Source: Planococcus sp. ISL-109 (GTDB lineage Bacteria; Bacillota; Bacilli; Bacillales_A; Planococcaceae). From it: a DNA stretch of 64,000 bases. The position numbers and the translations under genes are program-made. The notes beneath the pieces were generated by a model, which saw only the letters and a list, made by a program, of their open reading frames with translations, was not told the origin of the DNA and ran no database searches. Shown piece by piece: positions 57,950 to 64,000 of this stretch. Each line of letters opens with the position of its first letter. The stretch's first letter is position 1. Location: NCBI RefSeq assembly GCF_018613655.1, contig NZ_JAGGPW010000014.1, forward strand, positions 124,001 to 188,000, written 5' to 3'.

Positions 57950-58837
57950 CTACTTAATTAATTCAGCTTCTTGTAAAAATTCCTTTGCAACGAAATCAAC
58001 CATCATGCCTTCGTTATCCACCTTAGCATTCATGGCTTGCATCGTCGGTTCATCAATTTCACCTTCTAGCTGCTGTAGTACTCCCTCTAATTCGGGATGC
58101 TTTTCGAGCGTTTCTTCCAATACTAAAGGAAGGGCGTGATATGGCGGAAAATAAGACTTATCATCTTCGAGTACTCTCAAATCATAGATCTGCAATTGGC
58201 CATCTGTTGTGTAGGAATTGATTACATCCACTTCACCTGCATCAATGGCACGATACATCATCCCATGATCCATTCCCTTGACATCTTTAAACTCCAGACC
58301 ATATTCTTCTTCAAATCCTGGCAACCCATCGGGACGATCAATAAATTCGAATACGGCTCCAAGCGTATATTGATCAGAAACTTCCACAAAGTCACTGAAG
58401 GTTTCTACACCCAGTTTCTCTGCTTCTGCCTCGTCAAATGCCAGTGTGTACGTATTATTAAACCCGAATGTATTAAATGCAACAATCCCATCCTGTGCCA
58501 CAAGTTCCTTCGTTTTCGCTAAGGTTTCTTCGGCCGTTCCGGGGGTTTCACCATAATACGTAATCACAATCGTACCAGTATAATCAGGTATGACCTGTAT
58601 ACTGCTATTCATTAATGCATTCCAAACAACATTAGATCCACCCAGATTTTCTCGATATATTACTTTTATATCTGTTTTTTCTTCAATTAATTGACCCATA
58701 ATATTTGATAAAATAATACTTTCTGTATTGTTTCGTGAACCAACAGTGACAGAATCGTCATTAGTTAATATGCACCCTGCTAATGGCAGAACAGCAATAA
58801 AAGTCAGAGAAAGAAAGATTAATTTTATTCTGTTCAT
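57950..58837 (-). CDS. Osmoprotectant (glycine betaine/choline-type) binding lipoprotein, OpuCC-like
   Basis: A 295-residue lipoprotein (lipobox LAGC, residues 19-22) of the QAT-type osmoprotectant binders. Diagnostic text includes GSRNNTESIILSNIMGQLIE, VIPDYTGTIVITYYGETPG, FNNTYTLAFDEAEAEKLGV and EVDVINSYTTDGQLQIYDL. It captures betaine, carnitine or choline-like solutes for the adjacent permease and ATPase. It follows the permease gene by 1 nt. Confidence 0.9.
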   Translation of the reverse strand: MNRIKLIFLSLTFIAVLPLAGCILTNDDSVTVGSRNNTESIILSNIMGQLIEEKTDIKVIYRENLGGSNVVWNALMNSSIQVIPDYTGTIVITYYGETPGTAEETLAKTKELVAQDGIVAFNTFGFNNTYTLAFDEAEAEKLGVETFSDFVEVSDQYTLGAVFEFIDRPDGLPGFEEEYGLEFKDVKGMDHGMMYRAIDAGEVDVINSYTTDGQLQIYDLRVLEDDKSYFPPYHALPLVLEETLEKHPELEGVLQQLEGEIDEPTMQAMNAKVDNEGMMVDFVAKEFLQEAELIK

Positions 58838-58838
58838 A

Positions 58839-59492
58839 CTATTTCAACCCTTCTGGTGTAGTCCACCGTTCAAGTTTGTTGAAGGAAAATTCAAGCATGA
58901 TAGCTAACATAGCTGCTGGGATAGCTCCTAGGAATATTAAACCATCGATGCCACGCGTAATTCCGAGGAATATAAAATCTCCAAGACCGCCAGCTCCTAT
59001 AAATGCTGCCAATGTAGCGTTGCCCACATTAATAACAGCCGCGGTACGGATTCCAGCTATTATAATTGAAATGGATAAAGGAAGCTCAACCTTAAATAAT
59101 ATCTGGCTGCTCGTCATTCCCATTCCTTTAGCTGCTTCTAACGTCGCCTTATCCACACTTTTAATACCTGTATAGGTGTTTCGAACAATCGGTAAAAGTG
59201 AATACAAAAATAATGCAGCAATCCCTGTTTTTACACCAATTCCAAAAATAGGGATTAAAAAACCCAGTACTGCAAGACTAGGTATTGTTTGCATAATACC
59301 TGTACCACCTAATACTAAGGGTACTAGCGAGGGTACGCGTGTAATAAGAATACCTAATGAAACTGCAAGTATTACTGCCATCAGCATAGAAAAGAATACT
59401 AGTTGTATATGAACAAATGTCGCCTCAAGTACCTCAACCCATCGCATTTGTGCTTGTTGAACAATTTGTTCCCATAAACTTAATTTATTCAT
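58839..59492 (-). CDS. Osmoprotectant ABC transporter permease, OpuCB/CD-like
   Basis: A 217-residue permease with five to six TM helices. GGTGIMQTIPSLAVLGFLIP and IGIKSVDKATLEAAKGMGMT (the coupling EAA loop) are family landmarks. Start at the ATG after the ATPase stop region (8-nt overlap). Bacillus OpuC has two permeases; only one is present here, so it may act as a homodimer. Confidence 0.9.
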   Translation of the reverse strand: MNKLSLWEQIVQQAQMRWVEVLEATFVHIQLVFFSMLMAVILAVSLGILITRVPSLVPLVLGGTGIMQTIPSLAVLGFLIPIFGIGVKTGIAALFLYSLLPIVRNTYTGIKSVDKATLEAAKGMGMTSSQILFKVELPLSISIIIAGIRTAAVINVGNATLAAFIGAGGLGDFIFLGITRGIDGLIFLGAIPAAMLAIMLEFSFNKLERWTTPEGLK

Positions 59493-60618
59493 TAGTTGCC
59501 CCCACTTCTGTCCATTGACTGGACAATGCAGAAAGCAACGTTCCACGAGTTACTAATCCTGCGATCCTTTTAGTTTCATCTACTACCGGAATGATTCCGA
59601 GTGACGCATTCGCCATCATGACAATTGCATCTTTGGCACTTTGCGAGCTCAAAAGAAACGGTTCATTGGTTAGCATAATCTCTTCAATCGTTTTAATTTC
59701 ATTCATTTGCTTGATCACATCATAAGCCGATACGATTCCCATCATAACTTTGTTCTCGTCAACGATAACTAACATTGTTTTTTTATGTTTGCGCATCAGT
59801 GCAAGCGATTTTTCAGGAGACCGATCTGGAAGAGAAGTTAAGACAGTTTCCGCCATAACCTCTTCAACTGACATGAGTTCAGGGTTTTGAATAATTCGTT
59901 CCTTGCCAATGAACTCTTCGACAAAGCCGGATGCAGGTTCTTGTAATATCTTCTCCGGGGTATCCAGTTGAAGTAATTTGCCATCTTTCATAATAGCAAT
60001 TCGATCACCCAGTTTTAACGCTTCATCCATATCATGGGTGACAAAAACAATTGTCTTCTTAAGTTTTTGCTGCAAGGAAATTAATTCTCCTTGTAGTTGC
60101 TCTCTTGTGATTGGGTCCAGTGCCCCGAATGGTTCATCCATCAAGATAAGCCTCGGGTTGGATGCTAGAGCTCTTGCAACACCAACACGCTGTTGCTGTC
60201 CGCCTGATAATTCTTTAGGGTAGCGGTTGCTGAATATCTCTGGATCCAGTTCGACCATCTCCAGCAGTTCTTTCACTCGCTTTTTAACATCCTGCGCACT
60301 CCACCCTTTAAGATCAGGCACAATCGCTATGTTTTTTTCAATCGTGTAATGAGGAAATAGCCCAATTTGTTGAATCACATAACCGATATTACGTCGCAAC
60401 TCTGCTGCATTTAATTTTGTAATATCCTTACCATCAATAGAAATAGTTCCAGTTGTATGTGGAATCATTCTATTAATCATTTTCATTGTCGTTGATTTTC
60501 CAGACCCACTAGGCCCGATAATTACAAGAAGTTCTCCTTCAGGAATTTCAAAACTGACGGAATCCACTGCTTTAAATCCATCATTATAAACTTTACTTAC
60601 ATTTTCGAACTTTATCAT
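59485..60618 (-). CDS. Osmoprotectant ABC transporter ATPase with CBS pair, OpuCA-like
   Basis: A 377-residue ATPase. Walker A GPSGSGKST is at 35-43, the signature is LSGGQQQRVGVARA and Walker B is LILMDEPFGALD. Two CBS domains follow from about residue 255 (LVIVDENKVMMGIVSAYDVI; GIIPVVDETKRIAGLVTRGT), which in OpuCA/OpuA homologues sense ionic strength or cyclic-di-AMP. The start is the ATG after GGGAGGTAC, just downstream of a leader terminator. First gene of a three-gene operon with 8-nt and 1-nt junctions. Confidence 0.92.
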   Translation of the reverse strand: MIKFENVSKVYNDGFKAVDSVSFEIPEGELLVIIGPSGSGKSTTMKMINRMIPHTTGTISIDGKDITKLNAAELRRNIGYVIQQIGLFPHYTIEKNIAIVPDLKGWSAQDVKKRVKELLEMVELDPEIFSNRYPKELSGGQQQRVGVARALASNPRLILMDEPFGALDPITREQLQGELISLQQKLKKTIVFVTHDMDEALKLGDRIAIMKDGKLLQLDTPEKILQEPASGFVEEFIGKERIIQNPELMSVEEVMAETVLTSLPDRSPEKSLALMRKHKKTMLVIVDENKVMMGIVSAYDVIKQMNEIKTIEEIMLTNEPFLLSSQSAKDAIVMMANASLGIIPVVDETKRIAGLVTRGTLLSALSSQWTEVGATNE

Positions 60619-60639
60619 ATGTACCTCCCGATTCTTATC

Positions 60640-60682
60640 ATATAAAAAAGCTTCCCTAGGCATAAAGCATGCCTAAGGAACC
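60640..60682 (-). promoter_or_regulatory. Attenuator-like hairpin in the osmoprotectant operon leader
   Basis: On the minus strand CCTTAGGCATGCTTTATGCC then TAGGGAAGCTTTTTT forms a terminator that ends about 20 nt before the ATPase start codon. A terminator between promoter and first gene implies conditional readthrough. Confidence 0.65.
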
Positions 60683-60795
60683 CCGTTTTTTTACAAAAGG
60701 TTTATATGAAAATAACTATATAAAGTTTATATGCCTATAGACTTTGTAATTTTTCATGATGCTCTGAAGAACTGTCTCTTATAAGATAAATCCCG

Positions 60796-60823
60796 TTAAA
60801 TATTCTAATATATTTATTGTCAA
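60796..60823 (-). promoter_or_regulatory. Probable promoter of the osmoprotectant operon
   Basis: TTGACA at 60818-60823 with A/T-rich -10 candidates 15-17 bp downstream (TATTTA or TTTAAC). It would give a leader of about 170 nt. Confidence 0.5.
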
Positions 60824-60829
60824 CTAAAT

Positions 60830-61105
60830 CAGCATAACATACTTAGACATAATTAAAGAGGGCTTACAATATGTTATGTCCTTATGTAAATGATTAAATA
60901 GAAAAAGGAAGACCTTTCTTGTAGAGCTAAATCACCATAATCAACTCAAAAAAAGACAAGCCATTGGCCTATCTTAACTAATTTAAAGATTTAACTTCCA
61001 CTCTCTTTTATACCGTTTTTTGTAATAAGGCTCTCCGTAATAAGTTTAAGTGCGGTCTTTTTCGTCTAAGTACATAATAACCAAAAGATGGTGGTAGAAA
61101 TGCTA
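60830..61105. other. AT-rich intergenic region
   Basis: About 275 bp of AT-rich sequence upstream of the osmoprotectant promoter. No gene or recognised RNA. Confidence 0.3.
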
Positions 61106-61152
61106 AGCAAAAATCCAATCCCTCGAAGCTATTGCTTTGTGAGATTGGATTT
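61106..61152 (-). terminator. Terminator after the SDR fossil
   Basis: AAATCCAATC / GATTGGATTT with a 22-nt loop and T-run on the minus strand. Confidence 0.7.
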
Positions 61153-61159
61153 ATATTTA

Positions 61160-61394
61160 TTAATATTGCATTTTTTTAATATAAATATGTTGATTTAATT
61201 TTAATTGTGCCACAATGTATTCAGTGACATGCGCTGGGGCTGGGTGCATATACTGCTTTTTCTTGTCAGTTGGAACTAAGTTAAGTGCATCTGCTAAGGC
61301 TATTACATGAATATTGTTACGCATACTTCTGCTGCAAGTGACCCCGTTAAACCGATGACACCAAATTTAGATGCGTTTTCATATGTAACGAATC
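61160..61394 (-). pseudogene. SDR C-terminal fossil
   Basis: A minus-strand frame reads FVTYENASKFGVIGLTGSLA then stops after AEVCVTIFM. In the next frame the text resumes HVIALADALNLVPTDKKKQY and ends VTEYIVAQLKLNQHIYIKKM. This is the second half of a FabG-like short-chain dehydrogenase (ASKF..GLT.SLA.EV; VAQLKLN..IFIK), broken by a frameshift and with an internal loss around the usual lid region. The 5' half is gone. It is followed by its own terminator. Confidence 0.65.
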
Positions 61395-61451
61395 TTCAAA
61401 TACTTATTTTTCCCACCAAACGGGAAAAAGTATATAAAAGGCGGAATGACA

Positions 61452-62543
61452 ATGAAAAAATGGTTACTAATAACCGGCCTCTTCATACTAGCTAGCTGTT
61501 CACCGCAGCAAGCTCAACCGACCGAGGACACAAGACAATATGCGCACGGTGTTTCCATTGTTGAAAACTCGGTGCTTTGGTCTGAAAAAAGTGATGAACA
61601 ACGCAAGGGTGGCTGGACACATGATATTTATAAAAAAGAAATCGGACAAACTCAGGTAGAAACACTCGTTGCAGATCCTGAAGCACAGGAACCCGTCAGC
61701 GCAAGTTCAACTAAGGAAACACGCATTATCACATATGAGGATGGCTATGATTCAACAAATAACGTTTCCCAACGCTTTAAGCTCTATGATTACAATTGGC
61801 AAAAGTTCTATGAAGCAACACTGCTTGACGGAGGACATTCCGGGCACGTGGCCTCGACAAATACACATCACGTCATTTTTTGGTCCCATGGTTGGGTCAA
61901 CGGTGGCGGTGTCAACGAACTTGGCACCGGCAAGGAAGTTATTGTTTCTACGATTTCAAATGAAGGCGAGATATTGCATGAAATAAATCTTTCACAAGCA
62001 GATGACCGCGTTAGCTGGCCAATGCTAGCTGCTTCTGACGACAATGCGCTACTCGTTTGGCAAGATTTCAATGACAAAGCAACCAAGGCAGCGCTCCATT
62101 TCGCCGTTTATGACCCTGCAACAAATGCACTGACTGCTGCACCCTCTGAACTTGTGCCGCAAGTAGATTTTTATATATACAGCATTTCTTATGTACAAGC
62201 GGCCCAACAATATGTAGTCGCAGCACAGACAAATAAAGGAGGCACCTTACTATTACTCTCAAAGGACGGGGAACTCATTGATCAAATTGATGTCCCCCAC
62301 CTCGTCAGAGAAGCGACTCCCGCTATACAGGGAAATACACTTGTCTTTCCACAAATGCCCGCTCACTACTTCACCGTTCAAGTTTCTGACAACCAGCTCC
62401 AGCTACACCCATCCCACTCATTGGATGTGAAATGGGGAACTTCAGGAACAACAGGCATGTTTTTAGATGCGCATAATATATATTTTGCGACTTTGCATAA
62501 GGAGGGACTACAGGAAGTTGTTGTGGAGATTGATGAACAGTAA
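61452..62543 (+). CDS. Large lipoprotein, possible beta-propeller
   Basis: A 363-residue lipoprotein (signal MKKWLLITGLFILASC). The mature part has regularly spaced beta-rich repeats with tryptophan/aspartate turns (VLWSEKSDEQRKGGWTHDIY; HVIFWSHGWVNGGG; ALLVWQDFNDKATKAALHFA), suggesting a propeller. The second ATG is preferred, 7 nt from AAAGGCGG. No family is recognised; an extracytoplasmic role is inferred from the lipobox only. Confidence 0.7.
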   Translation: MKKWLLITGLFILASCSPQQAQPTEDTRQYAHGVSIVENSVLWSEKSDEQRKGGWTHDIYKKEIGQTQVETLVADPEAQEPVSASSTKETRIITYEDGYDSTNNVSQRFKLYDYNWQKFYEATLLDGGHSGHVASTNTHHVIFWSHGWVNGGGVNELGTGKEVIVSTISNEGEILHEINLSQADDRVSWPMLAASDDNALLVWQDFNDKATKAALHFAVYDPATNALTAAPSELVPQVDFYIYSISYVQAAQQYVVAAQTNKGGTLLLLSKDGELIDQIDVPHLVREATPAIQGNTLVFPQMPAHYFTVQVSDNQLQLHPSHSLDVKWGTSGTTGMFLDAHNIYFATLHKEGLQEVVVEIDEQ

Positions 62544-62557
62544 TAATTGATGCATAG

Positions 62558-62604
62558 AAATAAGGAGGTATCCCTAAATTACTTTTGGGATACCTCCTTA
62601 TTTG
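62558..62604 (+). terminator. Terminator of the large lipoprotein gene
   Basis: AATAAGGAGGTATCCC pairs perfectly with its complement around 11-12 nt. The stem contains an AAGGAGG that is not a ribosome site. Confidence 0.85.
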
Positions 62605-62712
62605 CTATAAATTTCCTTCGAACAATAACACTTTTCTAAGAAAAATCTCGTTCACAAATGCCAACCATTAGCTGAATATTGCCATTCGCAAACGACCATT
62701 CAAATCTTACAA
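62605..62712. other. Short intergenic region
   Basis: About 110 bp between the two convergent terminators; nothing recognised. Confidence 0.3.
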
Positions 62713-62750
62713 TAAAAAAAGCAATCAAAGCTACTAGCAATGATTGCTTC
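62713..62750 (-). terminator. Terminator of the DUF4230 gene
   Basis: On the minus strand AAGCAATCA and TGATTGCTT arms are followed by T7. Confidence 0.75.
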
Positions 62751-62861
62751 ACAATAACTTATATTCAGCTTATATTAACAACCATATTTAGGACCTTATC
62801 TCAAATTAACTTCTTCCAGATAACGGTCCATCAGAAAACCACCATTTTTGCCAGTATTTTT

Positions 62862-63452
62862 TTAATAAAACTCGATGATAACGTCATCATGTCCCATAGA
62901 GCTTAATAAAGGAGTTAACAACTCCTCTGTTCTTTTGTCTGCTTCTTCCAAAAATCCTTGGCTGATTTTTTCTTCTTCAAGGGTTGCTTTATCAGCATTT
63001 ATGTCATCAAAAACTTTCTGAGTAGGGGAATCGGAAAATATATTCCCTTTGACATCTTCTATTGTCGTTTTCTCGGTTTCTACAACATTATCGAGTATTT
63101 GTGCTTTTGGGACTCTAACTGATAATTGCTCGGATACCTCATCATACGATACTTCAAGTTTTGAAAGATCTGATCCTGCTTTCAAGTACCCAGAATACTC
63201 GATTAGCTTTATCGCCTCTGCAAAATTAATATCAGTCAGTGGTATATTTTTATCTGTACGGCTTACTATTGCCTTGCTGTACTCATACTTTAATGTTGTC
63301 CACTCTGACAACTCCACTATTCTATCCTGGACTAAAGAAGTTTCAGCGCTGCTATTAGTAGTGATTCCAAACGGTTTTATTTGCGAAAACGCAAATACAC
63401 CAATTGCCCCTATAATCAATACAAAAACTAAAGTTCCTACTAGCTTTTTCAT
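62862..63452 (-). CDS. DUF4230 membrane-anchored protein
   Basis: A 196-residue protein with an N-terminal TM anchor (KKLVGTLVFVLIIGAIGVFA) and a DUF4230 domain (LVQDRIVELSEWTTLKYEYS; KLEVSYDEVSEQLSVRVPKA). The C-terminus is helical (KISQGFLEEADKRTEELLTP). The family is extracytoplasmic and uncharacterised. The start is the ATG after GAGGAGAAC. Confidence 0.85.
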   Translation of the reverse strand: MKKLVGTLVFVLIIGAIGVFAFSQIKPFGITTNSSAETSLVQDRIVELSEWTTLKYEYSKAIVSRTDKNIPLTDINFAEAIKLIEYSGYLKAGSDLSKLEVSYDEVSEQLSVRVPKAQILDNVVETEKTTIEDVKGNIFSDSPTQKVFDDINADKATLEEEKISQGFLEEADKRTEELLTPLLSSMGHDDVIIEFY

Positions 63453-63489
63453 ATGAAAGTTCTCCTCACGTATTGTTCCATCCATATAC

Positions 63490-63779
63490 TAAGTCAGATA
63501 TTGTATCTCCGGGCTTTGAGATTGAATGAATTTATGTTTGATAGTTTAAATTATCCTGACTTATACTTCCCCTTCTACCATGTACGATAATATCGCAATA
63601 AATATGAATGACCACCTTATCAACATTTTTAAATTACGTTCTCAAAGATTCTAGTTATGTCTTATCATCATTATACATATTCAATAACCAATAAATTTAA
63701 AAATTGAAAAAAATAACTTAAAAAACCTTATTCACTTATGATGCAGCTCCCCGTGATAACCCTAATGAAGTTTTATATG
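63490..63779. other. AT-rich intergenic region
   Basis: About 290 bp of AT-rich sequence upstream of the DUF4230 gene. No gene or recognised RNA. Confidence 0.3.
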
Positions 63780-63870
63780 TTTACTTCTCTTTCCACTTTG
63801 ATATATGTATTATAAATTCCAATCATTTTCAGCAGATCTGTCTCCCGCTCTATTCCCAACTCTTAGCTAG
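63780..63870 (-). pseudogene. Decayed copy of the DUF4317 gene 5' end
   Basis: On the minus strand the frame reads ETDLLKMIGIYNTYIKVERE then stops, matching residues 19-38 of the intact DUF4317 protein (ETDLLKIAEIYNVYIKQESS). The upstream GAGTTGGGAATAG aligns with the intact gene's ribosome-site region, but about 45 nt including the start codon are deleted. Confidence 0.75.
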
Positions 63871-63896
63871 TAAAATCCATGGTGTGTGCCAAAATA

Positions 63897-63937
63897 AAAG
63901 AGCATCCAAGTCAATTCGCTTTGGACACTCTTTTGTT
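63897..63937 (-). terminator. Second copy of the hairpin found upstream of DUF4317
   Basis: GAGTGTCCAAAGCGA and a diverged partner arm ending GGATGCTC, then TTTTATTTT. It corresponds to 56685-56730. Confidence 0.75.
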
Positions 63938-64000
63938 ATAGAAAGATTTGGGATAAAGACCGGGGATACAGGACAGTTTGCAATGTTTTAAGTAGCAATC

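Overview
The window looks like a chromosomal segment from a Gram-positive member of the Bacillales, most likely Planococcaceae (Planococcus or a close relative). This is inferred from gene content (NhaC, MgtE, IlvK/YwaA-type aminotransferase, Mqo, DUF4317, YxjI-like and DUF4230 proteins), strong AGGAGG-type ribosome binding sites, lipoproteins with Bacillus-like lipoboxes, and Fur-, Zur- and PerR-type operators. No rRNA, tRNA, CRISPR array, intact transposase or prophage was seen.

Layout. 1-6.2 kb: tail of an MFS transporter, a cupin, and a Fur-box-controlled divergent pair made of a type-2 ferredoxin-NADP reductase and a siderophore ABC importer. 6.2-21.9 kb: housekeeping genes (nhaC, mgtE, proBA, ilvE, a CoA-type Nudix hydrolase, a YfiH-family protein, a SWIM/SNF2 helicase and an SRPBCC protein). 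22-28.4 kb: a K+ channel, an ECF S component, mqo and tag, mixed with three broken genes (two SDRs and a small membrane protein). 28.5-36.5 kb: a low-GC, seven-gene operon (two acyl-CoA dehydrogenases, enoyl-CoA hydratase, TAXI-TRAP importer, class III CoA-transferase, IclR regulator). It reads as an import, CoA-activation and beta-oxidation route for an unidentified carboxylic acid. 36.8-39.4 kb: small membrane proteins and a broken MATE transporter. 39.4-44.3 kb: a Cnt/Nik/Opp-type ABC importer with Zur-like operators, in which three of five genes are broken. 44.8-56.6 kb: lipoproteins, YxjI-like, DUF4256, SMI1/KNR4, katG with PerR-like boxes, YIP1, YdeI-like, a broken homocysteine methyltransferase, a Gfo/Idh/MocA oxidoreductase and DUF4317. 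56.9-64 kb: an AEC carrier, an OpuC-like osmoprotectant importer behind an attenuator-like leader, an SDR fossil, lipoproteins, and a decayed second copy of the DUF4317 5' end.

Two points stand out. The first is the Zur-box ABC operon ending in a MATE pump. Its layout resembles the staphylococcal cntABCDF-E zinc-metallophore system, but with a MATE protein in the exporter position, and it is decaying. The second is the uncharacterised TAXI-TRAP/CoA-transferase/acyl-CoA dehydrogenase operon. At least nine genes carry in-frame stops, frameshifts or deletions, mostly in transport and accessory metabolism; real decay and sequencing error cannot be separated from one sequence.
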